In this document: in pieces, positions 25,517-33,855 of the stretch
Layout of the letters: every line of letters begins with the position of its first letter
Position numbering within the stretch: the first letter of the stretch is position 1
Source of the DNA: an uncultured SAR86 cluster bacterium
Lineage (GTDB): Bacteria > Pseudomonadota > Gammaproteobacteria > Magnimaribacterales > D2472
Direction of reading: 5' to 3'
Length of the DNA: 34,483 nucleotides
NCBI GenBank assembly: GCA_905478015.1
Contig: CAJQGY010000056.1
Coordinates: forward strand, 1-34,483
Program-made: the position numbers and the translations under genes
The notes under the pieces: generated by a model
The model's input: only the letters and a program-made list of their open reading frames with translations
Database searches by the model: none
Told to the model about the DNA's origin: nothing

Positions 25517-26157
25517 TTATAAAGTCCGTGCATATAATTTGCTAATGCGTCTATGTCTTCGTCAGAAAGATTTTGCGATACAGCTTGCATTACTGAAGCA
25601 TACTCGCCAGCATTCCTTTCATTTGATCTGTATGCTTTTAAAGAAGAGGTTAAATACCCAACTTGTTGGCCTGCTATTGCTGGGAAGCCTGCAAGGCTGA
25701 GCCCATTTCCATAAACTGAGTGGCATGCTGAGCATGCGGGTATACCTTTTTCAAGATTTCCTCCTCTATATAGACTCATACCAAGACTTAATAAATCCTC
25801 TTCATTCTTTGCCTGGCCAACTGATGTTTTGTTTGATTCATAAAAAGCGGCAATATCAAGTAAGTTCTTATCTGTAAGAGTATTTAAATATGGAGTTACC
25901 GCCATCATTAGAGCGTTCTGCCTTTCCCCACTTTGAAAAAGCTTAAGTTGCTCATATGTATATTTTTGATTTTGGCCAGCTAGTTTTGGCCAGTCAGAGT
26001 TAATACTATTTCCATCGACGCCATGACATGCCGCACAAGTTGCAACTAAATTACTGCCTGCATTCGCACTACCCTTTTCAGCAAGATTTGGCATTTCTAT
26101 TTCAGCAGCAACTATTGAGAGACTGGTTAAAGTTAAGAACATTAAAATTAATTTCAT
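25513..26157 (-). CDS. Dihaem cytochrome c4
   Basis: A 214-residue exported cytochrome with two similar haem domains: CAACH at 41-45 and CSACH at 142-146, each followed by an axial-Met region (NALMMAV and ASVMQAV). The signal peptide is MKLILMFLTLTSLSIVAAE. The frame is open 48 codons further upstream, running into the divergent engB gene, but that part has no cytochrome similarity and the signal peptide begins at ATG 26157. Cytochrome c4 donates electrons to cbb3-type and related oxidases. It leads the c4-dsbA-c5 operon. Confidence 0.94.
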   Translation of the reverse strand: MKLILMFLTLTSLSIVAAEIEMPNLAEKGSANAGSNLVATCAACHGVDGNSINSDWPKLAGQNQKYTYEQLKLFQSGERQNALMMAVTPYLNTLTDKNLLDIAAFYESNKTSVGQAKNEEDLLSLGMSLYRGGNLEKGIPACSACHSVYGNGLSLAGFPAIAGQQVGYLTSSLKAYRSNERNAGEYASVMQAVSQNLSDEDIDALANYMHGLYK

Positions 26158-26193
26158 TTTTCTTATGTGATTCTTGTGGTGTGTATTGGGTGT

Positions 26194-26222
26194 ATTATAA
26201 ACAATGCTTGATATGATATAAA
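26194..26222 (-). promoter_or_regulatory. predicted promoter of the cytochrome c4-dsbA-c5 operon
   Basis: On the minus strand, TTTATA (26222-26217) as -35 is followed after 17 bases by a perfect TATAAT (26199-26194). Transcription would start about 30 bases before the cytochrome ATG. The 10-base palindrome TAAACGTTTA (26219-26228) overlaps the -35 and lies just before the engB start, so a regulator there could affect both genes. Confidence 0.5.
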
Positions 26223-26229
26223 CGTTTAA

Positions 26230-26808
26230 ATGAAAAACCTTTTTAAAAATACTGATTTTATGCTTGGGGTTACCAAGTTTAAAAGCCTTCCTGAGGATCA
26301 TGGATCTGAAATATTGCTTGCGGGTCGGTCTAATGCAGGAAAGTCTAGTGCGCTGAATGCACTCACAGAAAACCCAAAACTTGCAAGAATAAGTAAAACA
26401 CCAGGCAGGACGACTGAAATAAATTTCTTTAAAGTCAATGATTCATTGAAGCTTGTGGATCTACCTGGATATGGTTTTGCCAAATCAAGTTTTCATAAAA
26501 GAAAGGATTGGGCGCCTCTTTTAGAAGAATATTTTGCAAAGAGAGATGCCTTGAAAGCTGTTGTTATTTTTATGGATATTAGACACCCTCTAAAAGATAG
26601 TGATAGAGATATGATTGATTTATGTAATTCTTCTGATGTTGCATTCATTCCAGTGTTAACAAAAAGTGATAAATTTTCAAATAACCAAAAATTCAAAGCA
26701 ATCTCTGCCGTAAACAAAAAAATGCATGATTGTGAGGCTTTAGCAGTATCGTCTAAAGACAATATTGGATTTGAAAAATTATCTAAAGCTATATTGGAGT
26801 TCTGTTAA
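26230..26808 (+). CDS. engB: Ribosome biogenesis GTPase EngB (YihA/YsxC)
   Basis: A 192-residue TrmE-Era-type GTPase needed for 50S subunit assembly. G1 is LLAGRSNAGKSSALNAL (about 30-46), the G2 region TPGRTTEINFF, G3 LVDLPGYGFAK, G4 LTKSDKF, and G5 AVSSKDN. It is divergent from cytochrome c4 with 72 bases between starts, matching the conserved engB/cytochrome c4 arrangement near polA. A possible promoter is TTGTGG (26174-26179), 17 bases, TATAAA (26197-26202). The stop shares a base with the next gene (TAATG). Confidence 0.95.
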   Translation: MKNLFKNTDFMLGVTKFKSLPEDHGSEILLAGRSNAGKSSALNALTENPKLARISKTPGRTTEINFFKVNDSLKLVDLPGYGFAKSSFHKRKDWAPLLEEYFAKRDALKAVVIFMDIRHPLKDSDRDMIDLCNSSDVAFIPVLTKSDKFSNNQKFKAISAVNKKMHDCEALAVSSKDNIGFEKLSKAILEFC

Positions 26809-27326
26809 TGCTTGCATATCAAGAACAAGATTGCGATCTTACTCTGGCTGAGGGTCTCCAGTGCTACTACGATTCATTCCCTCAAGATAAAGAAATTTTT
26901 ACTGATACAGACAGCTCTGGAAAGCTTCTTAGAGATCATGATTGTACTCATGTTATTTTTGGTCTTGATATCAGCATAGATCAAGAGGCTATCTTAGATA
27001 CATGGGTCTTATGGGGATCAAAATTTAAATGGGCCTATCTCCTTAGCTATAGCAGGCTTCCTCAAATAAAAGAGCTAACAAAACATCTTTTTAAAGAGCT
27101 AGGTGTAAAGGGGTTTTTAAAACTTTACTGGAATGTCATTGCGGTAAAAAGAAAAGTTGTCTTAAAAACTTTTAAAATGAAAAAAAAGTGGCCATTTCAA
27201 GTGCCTGAAGAATATTTTAGTATGAAAATAACAGACTTAAGAAATATGCATGGAATTATTGTCCTTAAAGAAGAGGATCATAAATACACCCCTCTTGTTT
27301 GGTCAGGCTCTATAAAAGCTGAATAA
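26808..27326 (+). CDS. Coq4-like protein, possible ubiquinone biosynthesis factor
   Basis: A 172-residue soluble protein with no signal peptide. The clue is RDHDCTHVIFGLDISIDQE: His44-Asp45-x-x-His48, then eleven residues, then Glu60, which matches the HDxxHx11E metal motif of the Coq4 family. The following helix-rich part (AILDTWVLWGSKFKWAYLL) also fits Coq4. Eukaryotic COQ4 is needed for coenzyme Q synthesis and has been linked to removal of the C1 carboxyl from the ring precursor. The window encodes UbiE, UbiJ, UbiB and UbiK, so a ubiquinone role is plausible but inferred. The gene is coupled to engB by a one-base overlap. The remaining sequence is divergent, so the family call rests mainly on this motif. 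Confidence 0.6.
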   Translation: MLAYQEQDCDLTLAEGLQCYYDSFPQDKEIFTDTDSSGKLLRDHDCTHVIFGLDISIDQEAILDTWVLWGSKFKWAYLLSYSRLPQIKELTKHLFKELGVKGFLKLYWNVIAVKRKVVLKTFKMKKKWPFQVPEEYFSMKITDLRNMHGIIVLKEEDHKYTPLVWSGSIKAE

Positions 27327-27343
27327 GCTAATGTGCTTCATTC
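27321..27343. terminator. hairpin at the Coq4-like/polA convergent junction
   Basis: GAATAAGC (27321-27328), loop TAATGT, GCTT(c)ATTC (27335-27343): eight pairs with one bulged C. It spans the stop codons of both genes (TAA 27324-27326 and CTA 27328-27330). No T-run follows on the plus strand. Confidence 0.3.
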
Positions 27344-30030
27344 CAATTTGCTCCTATTTGAGCATCTGCTATTAGTGGTATGTCCAACTGGGTTGCACTC
27401 TCCATCATTTCTTTCATAGTTTTTAAGGTCTCTTTTGCTTCTGGCTTTGGAGCCTCAAATATTAACTCGTCATGAACCTGCATAATCATTTTTACTTCTG
27501 GCATTTCTTTGAGTAAAAAACTATTAATATCAATCATTGCTTTTTTTATAATGTCAGCTGCTGATCCTTGGAGCGGAGCATTAATGGCAGCCCTTTCTGC
27601 AGCCTGTCTTCTCAAACCATTTGCAGCGTTAATTTCATTTAAATATAGCCTTCTTCCCATAAGAGTTTCGACATACATATTTTCTTTAGCTTTTATTTTT
27701 GTATTCTCTATATAATCTTTAACGCCTGTATATCTCTCAAAGTAAGTGTCAAGGTATTGCTGTGCCTCTGCTCTTGGAATATCAAGCTGGCGCGTTAGCC
27801 CAAATGCAGACATGCCGTACATAAGGCCAAAATTTATTGCCTTTGCGCTTCTTCTTTGCTCAGAAGTAACTGCTTCAAGATCAGTATTAAAGACCTCCGC
27901 TGCTGTTGCTGAGTGGATATCTAAATTATTATTAAAAGCATGGGTTAGGTTTTTATCTTTTGATAAGTGAGCCATAATCCTTAGCTCTATTTGTGAATAG
28001 TCTGCAGAAATAAGAACATTGCCTTTCTCTGGGATAAATGCTTCTCTAATTCTTCTTCCTTCAGCGGTCTTAATAGGTATATTTTGTAAATTAGGCTCAG
28101 TAGATGAAAGTCTTCCAGTAGAGGTAACTGCTTGTTGATAAGATGTATGAATCCTTTTTGTTTTTGGGTTCTCTATCTTGATAAGGCTGTCTGTATAAGT
28201 TGATTTTAATTTTGCTAACCCTCTGTATTCAAGAATTATTTTTGGGAGCTCATACTCTTCGGATAGTCTTCTTAATGTCTCTTCGTTTGTTGATGGCTGG
28301 CCTTTTGGTGTTTTCTTTAATATTGGAAGTTTTAATTTTTGATATAAAACTTCTAACAACTGTTTAGGAGAGTCTAAATTAAATTCTCCTCCGGCTATTT
28401 TGAATGCTTCTGCTGATAACTTTTCTATTTTTTTTGATAGCTCTTCTGAGTGTGCAGCAAGCTTATCTTTATCAACCTTAGCCCCATTGGCCTCAACGCT
28501 TGCAAGTACATGAACTAATGGATATTCAATATTTTTTAAAAGCTCTTCCTGGGTTGGTTTGTCTTTGAGGAGGTTATTAAGCTTGTTGTATAGTCTTAAT
28601 GTGATATCCGCGTCCTCTGCTGCATAGTTAGATGCAATATCAATATTAACAGCTGAAAAACTTATTTCTTTAGATGCTGTTCCTGCAACATCGGAATACT
28701 TTGTAGTTTGATAGTTAAGATAAAATTCAGCGAGCTTATCCATTCCATGTCTTGTTGCAGTGCTATTCAAAACATATGACATCAGCATGGTGTCTGCTAA
28801 AAACTTATCTAGAATAATTCCATGCCTTGATAGGATTGGTATATCAAATTTTAAATTCTGTCCTACGGCTTTATCAGCATTTCTCTCTATGCATTTACCT
28901 ATAATTTCTTGAACTTTATCCAATTTTAATTGTTCTGGGCAATCATCATATTTATGACCTATGGGTATGTAGCATCCAGAACCTTCATCGACTGATAAAG
29001 ATATCCCAACTAAATTTGCTGTGATCGTATCAAGAGAATCTGTCTCTGTATCAATTGCAAAATGGCTGCATTTATCAATGCTTTTTGCCCAGCCAGTCAA
29101 ATCTTTTTCATTTAAAATGGTTTTATAGTTTAAATTTGTAGATGTTTTATGCTCTTCTAATTTAATTGCTTTGCTTTTTGTGCTTGGGCTATTTACCTGA
29201 GGTGCTTTAAAGCCAAGCTCTTCAAATAGCTTCAACAACCTTTCATTGTCGCCTTTTTGTTCAAGAAGGCTATTAAAAGACACTTTAATATCAACATCAT
29301 TTTTAAGAGAAACAAGCTCTATGTTTCTATCCAAGTCGCCCAATGAAGATCTTAAGTTTTCGCCCACTTTGCCTTTGATGTTTTCAGCGTTTTCTATAAT
29401 ATTTGATATATCTCCAAATTCATTTAACCATTTTGCTGCTGTTTTAATGCCTACTTTTGGAACCCCCGGTATATTATCTGAAGTATCACCGACTAGAGCT
29501 AACATGTCTCTAATTTGAGTTGGCCTAACTCCAAATTTATCAAAGACCTTTTGTTCATCAAAAATTTGATGCGTCATGGTGTTCATCATAGTTGAGATAG
29601 GGTCCTCAACGAGTTGCATTAGATCTTTGTCGAGTGATGATATTACTGATTTAAAGCCCTTTTCTTTTGCAAGCCTTACCAGGGTTGCGATGACATCATC
29701 TGCCTCAACACCACCAATTTCTATTAAAGGAAAGCCTATTGCAATACAGATCTCTTTTAGAGGAACTAATTGCTCTCTTAGATCATCTGGCATTGGGGGC
29801 CTATTGGCTTTATATTCACTATATACGTCTGACCTGAAGGTTTTTCCTTTGGCATCAAAAACAACAATGATTGGAGAGCCTTCGCTATCTTTTTTTAAAG
29901 TAGTCAACATATTAGTGACGCCTTTAATTGCTCCTGTTGGCTGACCAGATGGAGATGTTAGGGGAGGCATAGCATGATAAGCACGATAGAGATAAGACGA
30001 ACCGTCAATAATAAAAATTCTATTTTTCAT
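27328..30030 (-). CDS. polA: DNA polymerase I
   Basis: A 900-residue polymerase for Okazaki-fragment processing and repair, with three domains. The 5'-nuclease runs to about 290 (FIIDGSSYLYRAYHAMPPL, GVEADDVIATL, LVGDTSDNIPGVP). The 3'-5' exonuclease, about 300-500, looks active: AIDTETDSLD, GQNLKFDIPIL and YAAEDADITL hold the acidic residues. The polymerase has motif A SADYSQIELRIMAHLS, motif B RRSAKAINFGLMYGMSAFGL and motif C QVHDELIFE. ATG at 30028-30030 is used. The gene stands alone on the minus strand between the Coq4-like and dsbB genes. Confidence 0.97.
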   Translation of the reverse strand: MKNRIFIIDGSSYLYRAYHAMPPLTSPSGQPTGAIKGVTNMLTTLKKDSEGSPIIVVFDAKGKTFRSDVYSEYKANRPPMPDDLREQLVPLKEICIAIGFPLIEIGGVEADDVIATLVRLAKEKGFKSVISSLDKDLMQLVEDPISTMMNTMTHQIFDEQKVFDKFGVRPTQIRDMLALVGDTSDNIPGVPKVGIKTAAKWLNEFGDISNIIENAENIKGKVGENLRSSLGDLDRNIELVSLKNDVDIKVSFNSLLEQKGDNERLLKLFEELGFKAPQVNSPSTKSKAIKLEEHKTSTNLNYKTILNEKDLTGWAKSIDKCSHFAIDTETDSLDTITANLVGISLSVDEGSGCYIPIGHKYDDCPEQLKLDKVQEIIGKCIERNADKAVGQNLKFDIPILSRHGIILDKFLADTMLMSYVLNSTATRHGMDKLAEFYLNYQTTKYSDVAGTASKEISFSAVNIDIASNYAAEDADITLRLYNKLNNLLKDKPTQEELLKNIEYPLVHVLASVEANGAKVDKDKLAAHSEELSKKIEKLSAEAFKIAGGEFNLDSPKQLLEVLYQKLKLPILKKTPKGQPSTNEETLRRLSEEYELPKIILEYRGLAKLKSTYTDSLIKIENPKTKRIHTSYQQAVTSTGRLSSTEPNLQNIPIKTAEGRRIREAFIPEKGNVLISADYSQIELRIMAHLSKDKNLTHAFNNNLDIHSATAAEVFNTDLEAVTSEQRRSAKAINFGLMYGMSAFGLTRQLDIPRAEAQQYLDTYFERYTGVKDYIENTKIKAKENMYVETLMGRRLYLNEINAANGLRRQAAERAAINAPLQGSAADIIKKAMIDINSFLLKEMPEVKMIMQVHDELIFEAPKPEAKETLKTMKEMMESATQLDIPLIADAQIGANWNEAH

Positions 30031-30102
30031 ATTAATGCCTAAATGGATATATTATCGTCAATGTTTTTTTTATACTATAGATTCAAACCATTTAGAAAAA
30101 CT

Positions 30103-30618
30103 ATGTTAAATAAAATCACAAACCTTATCAGAACAGTTTATCAAAACTATTTTGAATTAGGTGCAGGATTTGGAGCATTAATGATTGTTTGTATGGCTAT
30201 TTTGATGGATAAGTTTATGTATCTTAATGCTTGTCCATTATGCATCATGACTAGATATCTATTTTTGTTTATAGCCGCTGTCTCCTTCTTGGGATATTTC
30301 TTTAAAAGAATAAGATTTTTAACGAGATCTTTAACATCTCTTTTGGGCTTGCTTGGTGTAATAGTAAATTTAAGGCAAATATATCTTCAGAACTTATCAC
30401 CAGAGGAAATTGCGTTATTGGCACCAAATTGTGGGATGCCTCTAGAAACGCAAATAGAGTTTTTTGGTTTCTATAATGGAATTATGAATGCTTTCCAGGG
30501 CGGTCCAACATGTGCAGAGGATGGGTGGAGATTTGTATTTAATTTATCTGAGTGGGCTCTTGTATTTTTTTTAGTATATATAACTTCTTCTCTATTCAAA
30601 ATATTAAGCTCTAGATAG
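30103..30618 (+). CDS. dsbB: Disulfide bond formation protein DsbB
   Basis: A 171-residue inner-membrane protein with four hydrophobic segments that re-oxidises DsbA using quinone. The first cysteine pair is Cys44-Pro-Leu-Cys47 in NACPLCIMTRY, and the second is Cys110 (APNCGMP) and Cys137 (GPTCAED), close to the E. coli positions. The frame is open to ATG 30043, but ATG 30103 gives the normal length and N-terminus. A -10-like TATACT at 30071-30076 lies 27 bases upstream of that ATG, which would also favour the later start. DsbA, made at 24887-25516, is the partner; the quinone comes from the ubi pathway. Confidence 0.9.
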   Translation: MLNKITNLIRTVYQNYFELGAGFGALMIVCMAILMDKFMYLNACPLCIMTRYLFLFIAAVSFLGYFFKRIRFLTRSLTSLLGLLGVIVNLRQIYLQNLSPEEIALLAPNCGMPLETQIEFFGFYNGIMNAFQGGPTCAEDGWRFVFNLSEWALVFFLVYITSSLFKILSSR

Positions 30619-30624
30619 AATTTA

Positions 30625-30655
30625 TGTAGCAAAGCTACAAGAAAAATAGCTTGTA
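30625..30655 (+). repeat. two mutually exclusive hairpins after dsbB
   Basis: Stem 1 is TGTAGC (30625-30630), loop AAA, GCTACA (30634-30639). Stem 2 is TACAAG (30636-30641), eight-base loop, CTTGTA (30650-30655). They share bases 30636-30639, so only one can form. No T-run follows either, so a simple terminator is unlikely. The pckA promoter candidate lies 32 bases further on. Confidence 0.35.
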
Positions 30656-30686
30656 AACACCTTTAAATCAACTTATTTATATTTTA

Positions 30687-30715
30687 TTGACATAATAGTG
30701 TGATTGTTTTTTACT
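30687..30715 (+). promoter_or_regulatory. predicted promoter of the pckA-gshA operon
   Basis: A perfect -35 TTGACA (30687-30692), 17 bases, then TTTACT (30710-30715; 4 of 6 for the -10). Transcription would start near 30722, leaving a leader of about 69 bases before the pckA ATG. The 172-base gap between dsbB and pckA is among the longest gene-free stretches here and holds nothing else I can name apart from the hairpins at 30625-30655. Confidence 0.5.
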
Positions 30716-30790
30716 TCACTACATAAAATTATATTTCTAACATATTAATCTTATGCTATATAAATCAATCATCTTAATACCTATAATAAA

Positions 30791-32335
30791 ATGAACATGG
30801 ACTCAAAAATAAATCACATGCATGAGCTTTCGAATGAGGAGCTTATAAGCGCTGCTATTAAAAATAAAGAAGGAATTATTGCCTCTAATGGCGCTCTTAC
30901 AACTCAAACAGGCTCCAGAACTGGAAGGAGTCCAAATGATAGATTTATTGTTAAAGAGGCATCTACGCAAAATGATATTGATTGGGGCCCAATTAATAAG
31001 CCTTTTGATGAAGATAAATTTAATCTGCTATGGAGTAAGGTGGAAAACTATTTAGATTCAAAAGAAACATATATTTCCCATGTTCATGTTGGCTCACATG
31101 ATGACCATTATCTTCCTATAAAGGTTAGAACTGAGACTGCATGGCATGGATTATTTTCTAAGTTAATATTTGTAGTTCCTGAAATATTCAACTCAAAAAA
31201 GAAAAACGAGTGGCAAATTTTGAGTGCAGCAAATTTTAAGTGTAATTCAAAAGTTGATGGCACATATTCTGATGGATGTGTAATCATTAATTTTTCACAA
31301 AAAAAAGTTTTACTTGCAGGCATGAAATATGCAGGTGAGATGAAAAAATCAATGTTTTCAATACAAAATTTTTTATTGCCTGAAAAAGACGTCTTGCCAA
31401 TGCACTGTTCTGCAAATGTTAATAAAGACGGAAAAGTAGCTTTATTCTTTGGCTTGTCAGGCACAGGCAAAACTACTCTTTCTGCAGATCCGACGTGTTC
31501 ACTTATTGGAGATGATGAGCATGGATGGGGTCCAGGAAGTGTGTTTAATTTTGAAGGTGGTTGCTATGCTAAAACAATAGACCTTTCTGAAAAAAATGAG
31601 CCAGTAATCTTCAAAGCAATAAAACATGGCAGCATTATTGAAAATGTTTATCTTGATACCAATTTAACTCCAGATTATTACAACACTTCTCTTTCAGAGA
31701 ATGGAAGGGTTTGTTATCCAAGATCTCATATTGATGGAGCTGTTCCAGAAAACGCATCTGGAGAGCCTGAAACAGTTATATTTTTAACTTGTGACCTTAC
31801 TGGTGTTATGCCGCCGGTGTCCATCTTATCTAAAGAGGCTGCGGCTTATCATTTTTTGAGCGGTTATACTGCAAAAGTTGGGTCAACAGAAATTGGGTCA
31901 ACTTCCTCAATTGAGTCTGCGTTCTCAACTTGCTTTGGGGCGCCATTTTTTCCTAGACCGGCAGGTGTCTATGCTGACTTGCTAATGAAAAGGATGGAAT
32001 CCTTTGGGTCTAAAGTTTTCTTAGTAAATACCGGATGGACAGGTGGTCCGCATGGAGTTGGTTCAAGATTTAGTATACCTACAACGAGAAGAATAGTTAA
32101 TGCTATACAAAATGGCGAACTTGCCAATGTTGAAACAACTCACCTCTCTGGTTTAAATCTAGACGTTCCTCAGCAATTAGATGGTGTTGATAAAACAATT
32201 TTAAATCCCAGAAATACATGGGATGACAAAGATGCATATGATGCTGAAATGAAAAAACTTATTAAAAAATTTAAAGAGAACTTTAAAAAATTTGATCTTA
32301 GTGAAAATATTATAGCTGCTGGCCCAGATTTCTAA
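30791..32335 (+). CDS. pckA: Phosphoenolpyruvate carboxykinase (ATP)
   Basis: Converts oxaloacetate plus ATP to PEP and CO2, the entry to gluconeogenesis. It has 514 residues (E. coli 540). The kinase loop is [15 protein letters not shown] (about 220-234), the metal site LIGDDEHGW (about 238-245), and substrate-binding blocks [30 protein letters not shown] and [16 protein letters not shown] are present. Two ATGs lie six bases apart (30791 and 30797) without a Shine-Dalgarno; I used the first. The stop shares a base with gshA (TAATG). With class I aldolase and transketolase it would allow sugar-phosphate synthesis from organic acids or fatty acids. Confidence 0.96.
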   Translation: MNMDSKINHMHELSNEELISAAIKNKEGIIASNGALTTQTGSRTGRSPNDRFIVKEASTQNDIDWGPINKPFDEDKFNLLWSKVENYLDSKETYISHVHVGSHDDHYLPIKVRTETAWHGLFSKLIFVVPEIFNSKKKNEWQILSAANFKCNSKVDGTYSDGCVIINFSQKKVLLAGMKYAGEMKKSMFSIQNFLLPEKDVLPMHCSANVNKDGKVALFFGLSGTGKTTLSADPTCSLIGDDEHGWGPGSVFNFEGGCYAKTIDLSEKNEPVIFKAIKHGSIIENVYLDTNLTPDYYNTSLSENGRVCYPRSHIDGAVPENASGEPETVIFLTCDLTGVMPPVSILSKEAAAYHFLSGYTAKVGSTEIGSTSSIESAFSTCFGAPFFPRPAGVYADLLMKRMESFGSKVFLVNTGWTGGPHGVGSRFSIPTTRRIVNAIQNGELANVETTHLSGLNLDVPQQLDGVDKTILNPRNTWDDKDAYDAEMKKLIKKFKENFKKFDLSENIIAAGPDF

Positions 32336-33846
32336 TGGCTATAGCTGATTTTGATGTAAAGCTTAATCAGCTCCAAGCAGCCGGATTTTTTAATTCAATT
32401 GAGATACATAGAGGAATAGAGAAAGAATCACTGAGAGTAGACAGTTCTGGATGTATTTCTAAAACAGATCATCCGAAAAGTTTAGGGTCTCCATTAACAA
32501 ACCCATCGATTACCACTGATTTTGCAGAATCATTAATTGAACTAGTTACCCCAACCTTTTCTTCTGTAGATGATTTATATGAGTATCTTCTTCAACTACA
32601 TGTTTTTGTGAGCCGTAATTTAGAAGGAGAAACTTTATGGCCTTACTCAATGCCTCCCAGAATAGAAAATGAAGATTCTATTAAGCTTGCTAAATACTCG
32701 GATACAAAAAACGGAAAAATTAAGGAAGTCTATAGGAGGGGATTAAAAGAAAGATATGGCTCGTCAATGCAATGTATTGCAGGTATACATTTTAATTTTT
32801 CTCTTAGCCAAACATCATTATCTTTTCTATCAAATACAAATGAGCAAAAAGATATTGATGAGGCCTATCTTGGTTTAATAAGAAATTTTAAAAGATACTA
32901 TTGGTTTATTCTTTCGGTTTTTGGTGCCTCGCCAGTTGTTGATAAAACTTTTCTTAACGGGAAAAGTCATTCTCTAGAAAAATTTGGTGAAGAAAACTAT
33001 TATTTGCCTTACTCAACTTCGTTAAGGATGAGCGACTTAGGTTACAAAAGTTTTGCTCAAAAAAATATGGATATTAGATATGACTCTTTAAGTGAGTTTC
33101 TGGCAAAAATAAGGGATGCTATTTTAACTCCTTATAAAAAATTTGAAGATATTGGATTAAAAGATAATAAAGAATGGTTGCAAATTTCAACTGGCAGGCT
33201 TCAAATTGAAAATGAGTATTATGACTCTATTCGGCCAAAAAGAGTGGGAAGAGATGGCTTGCGGCCTCATGAGGTATTAGTTTCTGATGGAATAGAATAT
33301 GTTGAGGTTAGAGGCATAGACCTTTCCCCAAATGAACCTGTTGGTATTTCTAAAGATCAAATAAGGCTTGTAGATCTAGTTTTATTGTTTTGCATAATAT
33401 CTGATAGTCCTAAAATCAATGGTGATGAAATGCTTCAAATTAAACAGACTGAAAAAAATGTTGTTGATATTGGAAATGATAAGGCTTGTGAAGTTTTTAG
33501 TAATGGTGCAAAAATGAATATTTCAGAAGCTAAAAAAGATATAACAATAGAGTTGAAAAAAATTGCTAAATGCATGCCAGAAAAAGAGAAGTACTTGAAA
33601 GCGCTTAATTGTATTACTAATAGAAATGGTATCTTGAAATCTCTTAACCATGGAGAAATTTCTTTTTCAGAATATGGACTATTAACATCTAAGCTTCACG
33701 GCTCTTACTTTGATTCACTGTCTAATATTGATTTGTTAAGTTTTGAAGAAGAAGCTAACGCATCTTTGATGAATTTTGATAAACTCATTAAAGATAATAT
33801 TGAGGATATTGATGAGTTTATTAGATCTTATAATAAAAAACTTTAA
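32335..33846 (+). CDS. gshA: Glutamate-cysteine ligase (gamma-proteobacterial type)
   Basis: ATP-dependent first step of glutathione synthesis, joining glutamate and cysteine. It has 503 residues, near the E. coli length (518). Typical blocks: HRGIEKESLRVD near residue 25, TTDFAESLIELVTP, SSMQCIAGIHFNFS and YVEVRGIDLSP. It is translated from a start overlapping the pckA stop. gshB is not in the window. The quinone oxidoreductase follows after nine bases, so the three genes probably share a transcript. Confidence 0.95.
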   Translation: MAIADFDVKLNQLQAAGFFNSIEIHRGIEKESLRVDSSGCISKTDHPKSLGSPLTNPSITTDFAESLIELVTPTFSSVDDLYEYLLQLHVFVSRNLEGETLWPYSMPPRIENEDSIKLAKYSDTKNGKIKEVYRRGLKERYGSSMQCIAGIHFNFSLSQTSLSFLSNTNEQKDIDEAYLGLIRNFKRYYWFILSVFGASPVVDKTFLNGKSHSLEKFGEENYYLPYSTSLRMSDLGYKSFAQKNMDIRYDSLSEFLAKIRDAILTPYKKFEDIGLKDNKEWLQISTGRLQIENEYYDSIRPKRVGRDGLRPHEVLVSDGIEYVEVRGIDLSPNEPVGISKDQIRLVDLVLLFCIISDSPKINGDEMLQIKQTEKNVVDIGNDKACEVFSNGAKMNISEAKKDITIELKKIAKCMPEKEKYLKALNCITNRNGILKSLNHGEISFSEYGLLTSKLHGSYFDSLSNIDLLSFEEEANASLMNFDKLIKDNIEDIDEFIRSYNKKL

Positions 33847-33855
33847 GGAGAATAT

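Noticed and set aside
26158-26301. A 48-codon N-terminal extension of cytochrome c4 running into engB
   Set aside because: The signal peptide begins at the ATG at 26157, the predicted promoter lies in the extension, and the extension has no cytochrome-like sequence.
30782-30787. A perfect TATAAT just before the pckA ATG
   Set aside because: It is three bases from the first ATG, so a transcript from it would begin past that ATG; there is no -35 at the right distance. It would only work if translation began leaderless at the ATG at 30797.
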